DNA of 64,000 bases from Chitinispirillum alkaliphilum (GTDB taxonomy: Bacteria > Fibrobacterota > Chitinivibrionia > Chitinivibrionales > Chitinispirillaceae): contig LDWW01000003.1 in NCBI GenBank assembly GCA_001045525.1, positions 186,001-250,000 on the forward strand, read 5' to 3'. Of the stretch, positions 1 through 8,481 are shown piece after piece. The notes beneath the pieces were generated by a model. It made no database searches and was not told where the DNA came from. It saw nothing but the letters and a program-made list of their open reading frames with translations. A program made the translations under genes and the position numbers. Numbering within the stretch: the first letter of the stretch is position 1; each line of letters begins with the position of its first letter.

Positions 1-24
1 CCAAACCTGAGTACCAGGGAAAAT

Positions 25-2013
25 CTACTCTAGCTGTTGAATTCTCATTCTGATTAAGGGCGTAAGCGGTGGGGGGACGCTGAAATTCCTCAGCCCAAAA
101 CGCAGGAGCTTTAATAGAAGCCTGCTGTCTCCAGCTGATTCTCCACATAAAACGCAATCCACAGAGCGCTGAGAACATTTCCTTATTACTCTGGCTATCA
201 AAGGCAAACTCAAACTGAGACCCTGTGAATAGTAATTGCTCACCGCATAACTTTCACGGTCTGCTGCAGCAAGATACTGAACCAGATCATTTGTTCCGAT
301 ATTTACGAAATCGCTCTCCCTTAGAATTCTGTTAATATCCAAAACTGCTGCCGGAGTCTCAATCATCGCACCCAACGGGAGTGAATAATTTCCATAACCA
401 AGTTTTTGCTTCTCCTCATTAATTATGTAACGAACCCATTTCATATCATCGGCCACTGTAACCATGGGAACCAGAAGCCGGATATTGAACTGTTTGGAGA
501 GGCGAATGCATGCTCTTATCTGGGAACGAAGGATTTGCTGATGCCGAAACAGAAAACGAATACCCCGCAAACCAAGAAGTGAACAGTACTCCTGGTCCCG
601 GGGCATGTAAGGCAGGGTTTTGTCACCTCCGAAGTCTGCAAGTCTCAGTGTAACAGTTTGATTCTTAACAGGTTTAAGGTGATTGGTTAAGGTGGAGTAG
701 AGCTGCTCTTCAGACGGCAACTCTTTAGCATGCATATAGAGAGGTTCTATTCTGAAAAGACCAATCCCTTCGGATCCAAAACTCAGGGCATCACTAATCT
801 CCCTTTGTGTGGATACATTTGCAAAAACCCCGACGGTTTCATTTCTGAACTTGGTAGGGGTTTTTTGCGCTTTTCTAACCGTCTCAGATTTCCTTGATTC
901 CCTTGCTTTGAACAGATCTGAAAAATGTGACAGTTCTGACTCCGTTGGGTTAATTATTACAGTTCCGGTTTCACCGTCAACTATTACATCACTGTTTTGC
1001 ACTACACCGCTCCCTACAAGGGAGATCTGAGAAATTGAGGGTATCTGCATTGCCCTGGCAAGAAGAGCTGAATGGGAATTGATCCCTCCCTCTTCGGTAA
1101 CTATGGCGTGGGGGCGGCAATGAGTAAAATGTATTGTATCACTGGGCAGTAATCTTTTGGTAACGACTACAGCTCCAGGGGGAAGGGTGGAGAGTACGTT
1201 GTCCTCCATTCCAATCATTTTTTTTAGAATGCGATTGCGGATGTCGGTAAGATCAAACCGTTTTTCTGCAAGTATGTCATTGTCCGATGAAAAAAACTCC
1301 TGCACAAGTTCAGAGAACACGCGGCTAACTACCTGCTCTCCGTTAATTCTCTGATTGATGAGCTCGTTTCGCAACCGGTTAATCAGAGAACAATCGTTCA
1401 ATATCAAAGTGAATACATCAAAGATAGCTGCATGCCTGGAATCTACTTCGGTTTTGACAATATTGCTCAGCCTCTCTATTTCTTCTTTTACACTCCTGAT
1501 AGCGTTTTCGAGGCGCCTGAGCTCGTGAGGGATATCTTTTTCTGAAAGACTCCTTTTTTCCAGCTCCCCACTCAGTATGTCTCTGTAATAATAAACTCTC
1601 CCTATCCCTATACCATCAACAAGAGGTATACCCCGGAAGATAACTCTTTTTTTGCAAATGGAGGAAGAAACCTCCGGTATCGGCTCGGTTGCATCTGATA
1701 TCGGTGAATTTTTGATAAATGGTGAGTATCGGATTGAACTGTTTACATTTTCTATTTGAGACTCGAAATAATCGACAGCCGCAGTTTTTAAACTGACCGG
1801 GCGCCCAAGAAAGGCTGAGAGCTGTTTTTGATGATTCTGTATATCCAGAGCTTCACTGTCTGTTGCGCTTCTCACATCCTGCTGGCTGAGATTTTCGCTG
1901 TGCTCTGAAACACTGTTCTCAATTTTTGAACACAGGTGGCTGTAATTGCTCTTTTCAGAAGAATGGGAATCTGAAAACGGCTTTTTTGCGAATTCCTCTT
2001 TTTCTTTTTTCAT
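25..2013 (-). CDS. PTS enzyme I-like phosphotransferase (paralogue A) with a long N-terminal extension
   Basis: PEP-dependent protein phosphotransferase of the enzyme I/PtsP family; it would autophosphorylate on His from PEP and pass the phosphate to an HPr-type carrier. About 120 N-terminal residues are polar, low-complexity and match no domain I recognise (no GAF domain). The enzyme I N-domain follows, starting near FRGIPLVDGIGIG. The phospho-His loop is GGINSHSALLAR (His about residue 314; usual form GGxTSH). The C-terminal PEP-binding barrel shows GLFRIEPLYM, LADFGGDK, LGLRGIRFL, NIGTNDLVQYLAAADRE and the catalytic CGE. An ATG start is used; a GTG at 2043 would add ten residues and neither has a clear ribosome site. 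It lies back to back with a small gene at 2286. The residues needed for catalysis look present. No HPr or EII gene is in view, so the partner is unknown. Confidence 0.85.
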   Translation of the reverse strand: MKKEKEEFAKKPFSDSHSSEKSNYSHLCSKIENSVSEHSENLSQQDVRSATDSEALDIQNHQKQLSAFLGRPVSLKTAAVDYFESQIENVNSSIRYSPFIKNSPISDATEPIPEVSSSICKKRVIFRGIPLVDGIGIGRVYYYRDILSGELEKRSLSEKDIPHELRRLENAIRSVKEEIERLSNIVKTEVDSRHAAIFDVFTLILNDCSLINRLRNELINQRINGEQVVSRVFSELVQEFFSSDNDILAEKRFDLTDIRNRILKKMIGMEDNVLSTLPPGAVVVTKRLLPSDTIHFTHCRPHAIVTEEGGINSHSALLARAMQIPSISQISLVGSGVVQNSDVIVDGETGTVIINPTESELSHFSDLFKARESRKSETVRKAQKTPTKFRNETVGVFANVSTQREISDALSFGSEGIGLFRIEPLYMHAKELPSEEQLYSTLTNHLKPVKNQTVTLRLADFGGDKTLPYMPRDQEYCSLLGLRGIRFLFRHQQILRSQIRACIRLSKQFNIRLLVPMVTVADDMKWVRYIINEEKQKLGYGNYSLPLGAMIETPAAVLDINRILRESDFVNIGTNDLVQYLAAADRESYAVSNYYSQGLSLSLPLIARVIRKCSQRSVDCVLCGESAGDSRLLLKLLRFGLRNFSVPPPLTPLIRMRIQQLE

Positions 2014-2285
2014 CTGAAGTTCACATAAATGAGTGGTTAACACCGTGTGTTTTAAGGGCTAAAATAAATTCGACTCTGCAATCATAAAATTGTTTTCCGT
2101 CTTTAACAGCCTTATTTGCATGTGTTAGCTGCTGCTGCGTAATATTGCAAAACAATACCCTTTCAACAACAAAAACATTAAAAAATCCTTCACCAGATAT
2201 TTAATCCGTGTGTAACAAAAACCTATATTATTCAAAAACAGATAACCCAAAGCAATAAAACTCAATTTTTTCTGCAGGAGAGAAT

Positions 2286-2627
2286 ATGACATCATCTGCA
2301 AACAGTATCCTCAGAACACTTTATGGAAAAGCCTATGCCCAGCTGGAGAAAAAACGCAGGGACACAATGAACAGACCCTTAACCAGCAAGGAGATAACCT
2401 CTCTGCTTTCAATGAGTCATAGCAGAGAATCACTATACAAATCGATTGAAGAGCTTTACTCAGAGGAGTATCTTCAGGCCCTCAAAAACGGTGTTAACGG
2501 GGCGGATCTCGATAAGATCCCAAAGTACCGCTGTGCAACAGAAAAGGAAGCAAATCTCCTCTATTGCGATATCCATTCCACAGATGATCAGAAGGCAAAA
2601 TCCAGCAGCTCTTCAAATGGTGCATGA
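2286..2627 (+). CDS. Small hypothetical protein
   Basis: A 113-residue hydrophilic protein that I do not recognise. It has no signal peptide, membrane segment or metal motif. The N-terminal half is basic and helix-like (KRRDTMNRPLTSKEITSLLSM) and the tail is serine-rich. The start is well supported: AGGAG ends seven bases before the ATG. It is the only plus-strand gene between two minus-strand enzyme I-like genes and ends 15 bases from the end of the second one, convergently. A link to the phosphorelay is only a guess from position. Confidence 0.7.
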   Translation: MTSSANSILRTLYGKAYAQLEKKRRDTMNRPLTSKEITSLLSMSHSRESLYKSIEELYSEEYLQALKNGVNGADLDKIPKYRCATEKEANLLYCDIHSTDDQKAKSSSSSNGA

Positions 2628-2641
2628 TGTAACGTAACGTA

Positions 2642-4405
2642 TCAGACACCGTTCTGTTGTTTGGAGAATTTTTCCAGAAGCTCTGTGACTTTGAGATTGG
2701 TTTCGAGTTGCAGTGCTTTTCGGGATAGTTTTTTGAGATCGGAGTAGCGCCAGTTACTTAACGCTTCTTTGACAATTGGGATGGAGTTTGGTTGCATAGA
2801 GAGTGAAGAAATACCCGCACCCACCAGCAATGCCGCACTCATCGCTTCCCCGGCAGCTTCACCACACACCGATACCTCTTTCCCCATCAACATACCAGTT
2901 CTTGCAATGCTGCGTATAAGCCTTAGAATAACCGGATGTACACTCTGGCGATACTCTTCCAGATCACTGTCTTCACGGCTTGCGGCGAATGTATACTGAA
3001 TCAGGTCATTTGTTCCGATATTCACAAAATCAACTTTCGATAAAAATGAATGAATCGAGAGTGCAACAGAAGGAATTTCGACCATAATTCCCACCTTTAC
3101 TATTTCCCTCTCAACTTTCTGCTCTCTGCAGACCTGATTAATTATCTCCAGAGCTTTTTCCAGATCACTGGTAACGGAAATAAATGGAAGAGCGATTTTT
3201 ATCGGAGCAATTTTGCACAGTGGGATTATACTTGAGATATGATCCCGAAAGAGATCTTTGTTTTTTAGCAGATAACGAATTCCTCTGATACCAAGCTGTG
3301 GATTTTCCTCCTCGTAGGACTGCAAAAAGGGGAGAGACTTGTCGGCTCCCAGATCCAAAACACGGATTGTGAGGGGTTTATGATGAATGATACTGCTTAT
3401 TTTTTGGTAAAAATCGGTTTCTTCGTTTATCGTGGGGCGGTGTGCAAAAGACATATAAAAGAGTTCTGAGCGTAACAGCCCTACTCCTTCTGCCCCTAAA
3501 CTCACCGCAGCCTGGGCTTCCTTTACTGAACCGATATTGGCTTCGAGCTTAACCCGTCTGCCATCTTTCGTACGGCACGGTTTTGAAATCTGAGATTGTT
3601 GTAATTTAGGTCTGCTTCGGGAGACGAAATGTTCTCTTTTTTCTTTATAAGAAGAGAGTTCTGCTGCATCCGGATACACTATAACCTTACCGGTGTATCC
3701 ATCCACTATCACCGGGTCTCCGGAGCGAATAAGTGTACCGGCGCCGGGAGTTCGGATAATGGCAGGTATACCCATTGATTTGGAGATGACCGCTACATGA
3801 GAGAGTCTGCTGCCCTCCTCAATTATGATACCCTCTATTTTTTTGAAGTCTAACAGTGCCACATCTGAAGGGAGTAGTTTTTCGGAGACAAACACAACAG
3901 GTTTTTCAATCCGCTGCATGGGGTTTGTTCTTACGTGCTCAATCTCAAGGAGGTTTCTCAAGATGCGCTGATAGGCATCCTGGATATCCATAAATTTTGT
4001 GCGCAGTGCTTCATCGGTAATGGATCTGAATCGGGTTTCCAGTACCCGCATCTGGCTGGCGATTACATGTTCGATGTTCATTTTCTGCGCTGAGAGCAGC
4101 TGCTTGAGCTCTTCGAGAAAAGAGCGGTCCTCCAGGAGCTGGAGCTGGACTTTAAAGATATCATGAATCCCGGAGTTGTCCTTTTCTGAGAGACGCTGAA
4201 AGATTTGAATAAGTTGGTTTCTGCTTTTGGCGATGGCGTAATCAAGCCGGTTGAGTTCTTTTGAGATATCCTCAACCGGAAAGCTGTTCATCTCAAGGGC
4301 ATCAAGAGAGATTGGCTTATATTGAAGAGCATCCGCTATGGCAACACCAGGGGAGATACTCTCGCCATAAAGTTCACGTCTGGTTTTTTCTCGAAATCTG
4401 CTCAT
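2642..4405 (-). CDS. PTS enzyme I-like phosphotransferase (paralogue B)
   Basis: A 587-residue protein with the full enzyme I layout and the usual length of PtsI. The N-terminal swivelling/HPr-binding region covers roughly residues 1-220. The phospho-His loop is altered: EEGSRLSHVAVIS, with His203 kept but the usual GG(R/K)TSH changed to GSRLSH. The C-terminal barrel has GLLRSELFYM, VLDLGADKSLPF (usually DIGGDK), NPQLGIRGIRYL, VEIPSVAL, NIGTNDLIQYTFAASRE and VCGEAAGEA. All main PEP/Mg ligands are recognisable, so activity is plausible, with perhaps a different acceptor. A TAGGAG ribosome site precedes the ATG. Paralogue A lies 600 bp away on the same strand, but a plus-strand gene separates the two, so they are not one operon. 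Confidence 0.87.
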   Translation of the reverse strand: MSRFREKTRRELYGESISPGVAIADALQYKPISLDALEMNSFPVEDISKELNRLDYAIAKSRNQLIQIFQRLSEKDNSGIHDIFKVQLQLLEDRSFLEELKQLLSAQKMNIEHVIASQMRVLETRFRSITDEALRTKFMDIQDAYQRILRNLLEIEHVRTNPMQRIEKPVVFVSEKLLPSDVALLDFKKIEGIIIEEGSRLSHVAVISKSMGIPAIIRTPGAGTLIRSGDPVIVDGYTGKVIVYPDAAELSSYKEKREHFVSRSRPKLQQSQISKPCRTKDGRRVKLEANIGSVKEAQAAVSLGAEGVGLLRSELFYMSFAHRPTINEETDFYQKISSIIHHKPLTIRVLDLGADKSLPFLQSYEEENPQLGIRGIRYLLKNKDLFRDHISSIIPLCKIAPIKIALPFISVTSDLEKALEIINQVCREQKVEREIVKVGIMVEIPSVALSIHSFLSKVDFVNIGTNDLIQYTFAASREDSDLEEYRQSVHPVILRLIRSIARTGMLMGKEVSVCGEAAGEAMSAALLVGAGISSLSMQPNSIPIVKEALSNWRYSDLKKLSRKALQLETNLKVTELLEKFSKQQNGV

Positions 4406-4479
4406 ACTCCTAGACTCTTATTTTCTGTTTAAAAGTGGGATCTTTCTTACCCTAAAGAACCGATACAAAACACTTGTGC

Positions 4480-5247
4480 TTAAAGCCATTTTCCCTCTAT
4501 CAGTGGTTTTACCGGAAAGTCCCTGACCCTAAGCTGCAGATCGGAAAAAATATCAGCAGACTTTGCCGTCTCCTTTAAAGGGTGAAGGATTTTTCCACTT
4601 CCCGCTTCAGTTTCTTCCCGAAAGAGTGCAAAGCGGGTCTGTTCGTAATCGAGGAGGCGATGGATTTGTGTATGGGTGATTCTCTGGTTTTCCATGGGTT
4701 TTTGAAGATACTCGGGATAGACGGGGGAGACCTGTGGTTCGGGATCTTCAGGGTCGGTTCCGTAGTAGGGGTTGTACACTCCGAAGAGAAAATCTCCCTT
4801 GTTGTCTATGCCAAGCTGTGTGGTTATCTGAGATTCCCCGGAGGGGAGTTCCAGTACGTAGAGGAGGTGAATCTGTTTCTCTTTTGCAATAAGGGTGTAT
4901 ATCCCCTCTCCGCATGCCCGTGCTTTTGGGTTTTGCTGTTCGGGAACTCCGTGTACAAACTTTTTTCTCTCATCCAGTTCATGAACTATTCCCTGAGGTT
5001 TGTCATCCACTTTTACCACTTCACCGGTAATCATATTGAAATGCTCTCCGCTGAGGGGAAGTTTAGGTTTATCCAGGGAGAGAAGACGAAGTGTTTTGGA
5101 AGCCAAGGGGTGGAGAACGATGTAGAGGTTTTCAATATCTTCTGCACTTCTAACCTCCGTTAGATGGGGACGGTAGAAAAAGTAAATGTGTCCATCCTCC
5201 TGTCCTATAAAGCTCTCTCTGATTATGTCTTTGTCTTCTCTGCTCAT
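4480..5247 (-). CDS. Conserved hypothetical cytoplasmic protein
   Basis: A 255-residue soluble protein, acidic and rich in Glu/Lys, with no signal peptide or membrane helix. I cannot assign a family. It looks like a compact alpha/beta protein, with FIGQEDGHIYFFYRPHL near the N-terminus, a central IHLLYVLELPSGE strand and a distinctive FLFGVYNPYYGTDPEDPEPQVSPVYPEYLQ segment. A GGAGG ribosome site lies six bases before the ATG. It is on the same strand as enzyme I paralogue B, 74 bases upstream of it, so the two may be co-transcribed. Long open frames on the opposite strand over this gene are shadows. Confidence 0.7.
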   Translation of the reverse strand: MSREDKDIIRESFIGQEDGHIYFFYRPHLTEVRSAEDIENLYIVLHPLASKTLRLLSLDKPKLPLSGEHFNMITGEVVKVDDKPQGIVHELDERKKFVHGVPEQQNPKARACGEGIYTLIAKEKQIHLLYVLELPSGESQITTQLGIDNKGDFLFGVYNPYYGTDPEDPEPQVSPVYPEYLQKPMENQRITHTQIHRLLDYEQTRFALFREETEAGSGKILHPLKETAKSADIFSDLQLRVRDFPVKPLIEGKWL

Positions 5248-5419
5248 TGCGCCTCCGGAAAGATGATGTGTTTTGCAGATATTTTCCTTTCTTCAAGACT
5301 TGTAGAGTAGCAATAGTTGTTCCTTGCTCTCTTTTTATGGCACAGAGTTAGAATGTATAATGGGAGAGATCTTTTTTTTTCAGTTTGGGCACACTTTTCC
5401 TACCGGGAGTTGAACACAA

Positions 5420-5956
5420 ATGGAGAAGATCGAAATTCAGCTTATTCCCACATCTCCCAATCTGGGAGATGAACTGCTTGCCTTTCTCTCTGAGCACCTC
5501 CAGTCCACCCTTGGGGCTGCGGTTACAACCGGCCCCCTTATAGTACTTCCATCCAGTATGATTGACCGCCAAAGAGGACAATACGACGGAGAAGCAATCC
5601 TCAGGCTGCTCAGGGAATACCCCGATTCCTCTGTCTATAAGCTGGCTCTTGTGGATGAGGATTGTTACGGAGAGGGGGTAAAATACCTTTTCGGTGAATC
5701 GATGCTCAGGGGACACGAGCTTTTTGTGGCACTGCCCAGACTGAAAGAGACTTTCTACGGAAGGGAGGAAAACCGGGAGCTCTTTTTCGAGCGGGTTTTG
5801 AAGCAGGCAGTTCATGAGATGGGGCATGCTCTGGGGCTTTTACATTGTCCAAATCAATCCTGTGTTATGTATCTCTCTTCAGCTCTGCAGCACACAGACC
5901 GAAAAGGGGGCACATTTTGCCCAAGATGTATTTCAATTCTAAAAGAAAACGAGTAG
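5420..5956 (+). CDS. amzA: Archaemetzincin-family zinc metalloprotease
   Basis: A 178-residue predicted zinc peptidase, close to the usual archaemetzincin size. The signature HEMGHALGLLHC begins at His132 and gives three zinc ligands (His132, His136, His142) and the general base Glu133. The Met-turn follows as CVMYLSS. A second structural zinc site is expected from Cys143, Cys148, Cys167 and Cys170 (the CPRC pair), as is typical for this family. There is no signal peptide, so it should act in the cytoplasm. Its physiological substrate is unknown in bacteria. GGGAG lies about eleven bases before the ATG. The next gene, a cupin, follows 89 bases later with its own strong ribosome site. Confidence 0.9.
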   Translation: MEKIEIQLIPTSPNLGDELLAFLSEHLQSTLGAAVTTGPLIVLPSSMIDRQRGQYDGEAILRLLREYPDSSVYKLALVDEDCYGEGVKYLFGESMLRGHELFVALPRLKETFYGREENRELFFERVLKQAVHEMGHALGLLHCPNQSCVMYLSSALQHTDRKGGTFCPRCISILKENE

Positions 5957-6045
5957 AAAAGGAGAAAGGAACAGAACTTGCTCTAAAATCAGAGACAATT
6001 CCAAACCCTTTTTCCTGATAAACTCACAAAGCCGGAGGAGAAAAG

Positions 6046-6360
6046 ATGGATCATGTGTATGTAAGAGCAGAAGAACAATTTAAGGTACTTGCTGGTTCTG
6101 AACGTTCGCAGGCTGCTATCATGGTCGTAAAAGCGGGGCAGACAACAGGGAGTCTGGACAATATGCACCTTAGCAGTGATCAGTGGCTATATGTGATGCA
6201 GGGCTCAGGAAAAGCTGTTGTGGAGGGAATCGATATAGAGCTTAAGCCGGGAATGCTTCTTTTGATAGAAGCTGGTGAGGTACATGAGATTTTTGCAAGT
6301 GAAGAGGAAAATCTCGAAACACTAAACATTTATGCTCCCCCGGAATATCCTCTCGATTAG
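6046..6360 (+). CDS. Small cupin-domain protein
   Basis: A 104-residue single-domain cupin. The two conserved motifs are recognisable: the first around residues 40-60 (DQWLYVMQGSGKAVVEG) and the second near residues 67-80 (LKPGMLLLIEAGEVHEIFA). The first motif lacks the usual HxH pair (it reads HLSSDQWLYV), while the second keeps one His, so metal binding is uncertain. Enzymatic or sugar/ligand-binding roles are both possible. GGAGGAG sits six bases before the ATG. It ends five bases from the convergent desulfhydrase gene. Confidence 0.8.
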   Translation: MDHVYVRAEEQFKVLAGSERSQAAIMVVKAGQTTGSLDNMHLSSDQWLYVMQGSGKAVVEGIDIELKPGMLLLIEAGEVHEIFASEEENLETLNIYAPPEYPLD

Positions 6361-6365
6361 TTTCG

Positions 6366-7466
6366 CTAAGCTCTGTCTGAGGATTTAAAGTAGGCACTCA
6401 GCCCGGGGGGAAGATGGTGGTAATCGCCTTCTCTTAGCTCCCAAGGAAGAGTACGGGAATTCTTGGTATGCCAGAAGAGAATGTTTTTCTCCGGGACTTT
6501 GCCTTTGAGGTAAGAGACTAATCCGGAAAATGCTTTGCCTGTGTATACCATATCAAGACTTATTTGCTCTGAATCCAGGAGCTCGGCCTTTACCCTCTTT
6601 GCCTCTAGTGTGGTTTCCCCGTAATCAGAGCCAAATTGAGAGTGATCTATCGATATATCACCATCCTTTAGATGTATAATGGGAAAAGACGGGGATAAAT
6701 CATGGAGAAGCTGGTTAGTTGAGACGAAAAGAGCTTCCAGCTCTCCCTCATTTGCCACAAATGAAGGCACAACTCTAACTCCTGTAAGGGGAATCTGAAG
6801 GCCTGCGGCCCTGAGCCCTAAAAGTAAACCTGCTGCAGTGCCCATAGTACCAATAGCAACGAATATCCTCTCCGGACAGGGGATAACATCTTCCCTTATC
6901 TGTTCTGCAAGTTCAAGTCCGGCATTTACAAAACCCACTGTGCCCAGAGCTGATGAGCCACCTGCAGGAATTACGTAACTTCTGCTCTCCTTGCTGCGGC
7001 CGTTCTCCTCCTGAAGACAACGGGACAGTGTGTTCCAGGAGTTTAAATATTTAATTTGGGCTCCACAGGATAGGTCTGCAATCAGATTTTCCCGAACAGC
7101 GGGGCTGTTTGGCTGGTCACAAAGCAGAAGAGTTGTCTTGAATCCTGCCAACTTACTGTAAATCGCACTTGCCAGTGCATGGTTTGAGCCTGCAGCTCCG
7201 GAAGTGACGATTCGCTCTGAGTTCTGAGCTTTTGCCTGGCCGATCAGGAATTCGAGTTTGCGGATCTTATTGCCGCCATAAATTGTTCCGCTCAGATCAT
7301 CTCGTTTTATAAAAATTTCAGTGTTTTCATGATTGCGGGAAAAGTTTTTCAGATGCTTCAATGGGGTTGGGTAAGTGCTTATTGAGTAAAACGGAAGTTT
7401 TCCAACCAAACCGGGGAAATATCTGAAAACGGGAAGCTGCATTTTGTCACTTTTTTTCAGGCTCAT
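6366..7466 (-). CDS. PLP-dependent ACC deaminase / D-cysteine desulfhydrase family enzyme
   Basis: A 366-residue fold-type II PLP enzyme. The PLP lysine lies in YGGNKIRKLEFL, followed by the SGAAGSNHALASA substrate/cofactor loop, a glycine-rich phosphate-binding stretch (AIGTMGTAAGLLLG) and the C-terminal YTGKAFSGL motif. Members either open 1-aminocyclopropane-1-carboxylate or remove sulfide from D-cysteine and related amino acids; sequence alone does not separate these. It is a little longer than the usual 330 residues owing to the N-terminus. The upstream zinc-ribbon gene ends one base before this start, so the pair is probably co-transcribed. Confidence 0.85.
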   Translation of the reverse strand: MSLKKSDKMQLPVFRYFPGLVGKLPFYSISTYPTPLKHLKNFSRNHENTEIFIKRDDLSGTIYGGNKIRKLEFLIGQAKAQNSERIVTSGAAGSNHALASAIYSKLAGFKTTLLLCDQPNSPAVRENLIADLSCGAQIKYLNSWNTLSRCLQEENGRSKESRSYVIPAGGSSALGTVGFVNAGLELAEQIREDVIPCPERIFVAIGTMGTAAGLLLGLRAAGLQIPLTGVRVVPSFVANEGELEALFVSTNQLLHDLSPSFPIIHLKDGDISIDHSQFGSDYGETTLEAKRVKAELLDSEQISLDMVYTGKAFSGLVSYLKGKVPEKNILFWHTKNSRTLPWELREGDYHHLPPGLSAYFKSSDRA

Positions 7467-7467
7467 A

Positions 7468-7839
7468 TTATGTGTACCACTGGGCAGAGCATCTGTTACA
7501 GCGCCAGATTGTTACCCCATAATAGAATATTTTTTGAAAAGGATTGTTTTTTTTAACTCTGGTTATATCTGTTGAACTGCACGCAGGACAGGTGGTTGTG
7601 AGTAAGTGGAGACGCTCGGAGCGCTTGCGGGCTGCATTCTCTTTGAACATATCAATTACCACTTTTGAAACTTCTACATCTGAAGGATCTATCTGCACCT
7701 GATAATTTGAGATGCCACCAAAAATTCTGGGCAGTCCCTGTCTTTTTATTGTAGATGTAATTCCAGCCTCATCGAGCTGGACTTTGAGCTCATGAGCCTC
7801 ATTTTGATCAAGATATTTCATTATGGGTTTTGAAAGCAT
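7468..7839 (-). CDS. DUF2007-like protein with C-terminal zinc ribbon
   Basis: A 123-residue protein. The first about 75 residues resemble the DUF2007 'putative signal transducing protein' domain (a ferredoxin-like fold often fused to zinc ribbons), with the typical ending YQVQIDPSDVEVSKVVIDMF. The C-terminal part carries two CxxC knuckles, CPACSSTDI and CNRCSAQWYT, 29 residues apart, as expected for a zinc ribbon. The domain's function is not known. It is translated just ahead of the PLP enzyme with a one-base gap. Confidence 0.75.
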   Translation of the reverse strand: MLSKPIMKYLDQNEAHELKVQLDEAGITSTIKRQGLPRIFGGISNYQVQIDPSDVEVSKVVIDMFKENAARKRSERLHLLTTTCPACSSTDITRVKKNNPFQKIFYYGVTIWRCNRCSAQWYT

Positions 7840-8065
7840 GTAATAAAATCCCGTTACTATGGATTAGATCAGACAATTCTGAAGGTTACAGTATTACGTT
7901 AAGGTGATAAAATAATTGATAAAGCAATTTGTTATGCTATGAATCAAAATTATTATGGTTTTACTCCAAAATTTAACCTTACTATAGTCACAGGTGCCTT
8001 CATATTAATATATTATTATAGGTCTAATCTGTTTTCATTGGACATATTTATCCCTACCGAACTTA

Positions 8066-8082
8066 TGGCACGCTCCTTGCAT
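8066..8082 (+). promoter_or_regulatory. Sigma-54 (-24/-12) promoter of the thioredoxin operon
   Basis: TGGCACGCTCCTTGCAT matches the RpoN consensus TGGCACG-N4-TTGCA at every conserved base, with GG (8067-8068) and GC (8079-8080) separated by ten bases. The predicted transcript begins near 8092, leaving a leader of about 46 bases before trxA. The AT-rich 200 bp upstream is long enough for an enhancer-binding-protein site, but I see no clear dyad there. Confidence 0.8.
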
Positions 8083-8137
8083 CATTTTGCCAGAGGTAAA
8101 TATTCCGGTAGTTTAAACGTTAACAGGGGAGAGAAGT

Positions 8138-8449
8138 ATGGCCAGGGAGATTTCTGAAGCTACTTTCAAGCAGGATGTTCTGAATTCTGAATTGCCCGTT
8201 ATGGTTGATTTCTGGGCACCATGGTGTGGCCCTTGCAAAATTTTAGGTCCTATTATGGATAAAATCTCCCAAAAAATGGAGGGCAAGATCAGTGTTGTGA
8301 AAATCAATGTGGATGAAAACCAGCAAATCGCTTCCCAGTATAGCATAACCGGAATACCAACAGTGATTTTGTTTAAAAACGGTAAAATAGACAGACAATT
8401 CGTAGGGGTACAGCCTGAGCAGGTCTATCTTGATGCGCTTAAGGATTAG
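8138..8449 (+). CDS. trxA: Thioredoxin
   Basis: A 103-residue classical thioredoxin of standard length. The redox motif WCGPC is at residues 29-33 in the context VDFWAPWCGPCKILGP. The cis-proline loop is GIPTVILFKNG and the C-terminal helix follows. It reduces protein disulfides in the cytoplasm. An AGGGGAGAG ribosome site precedes the ATG by about six bases. The downstream CoA-disulfide reductase starts 32 bases after the stop, so the two form a likely redox operon driven by the sigma-54 element at 8066. Confidence 0.97.
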   Translation: MAREISEATFKQDVLNSELPVMVDFWAPWCGPCKILGPIMDKISQKMEGKISVVKINVDENQQIASQYSITGIPTVILFKNGKIDRQFVGVQPEQVYLDALKD

Positions 8450-8481
8450 CGCTTTCTTTTATTAGTGAGGTTATAAATAGT

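Noticed and set aside
4582-5163. A 193-codon open frame on the plus strand
   Set aside because: It lies wholly antisense to the better-supported minus-strand gene 4480-5247, has no ribosome site and has an atypical, Phe/Val-rich composition.
5348-5827. A 159-codon minus-strand frame
   Set aside because: It is the shadow of archaemetzincin, whose zinc motif is unmistakable on the plus strand.
7939-8157. A 72-codon plus-strand frame before thioredoxin
   Set aside because: It contains the sigma-54 promoter and overlaps the trxA start; it has no ribosome site and a low-complexity Tyr/Phe/Leu-rich composition.
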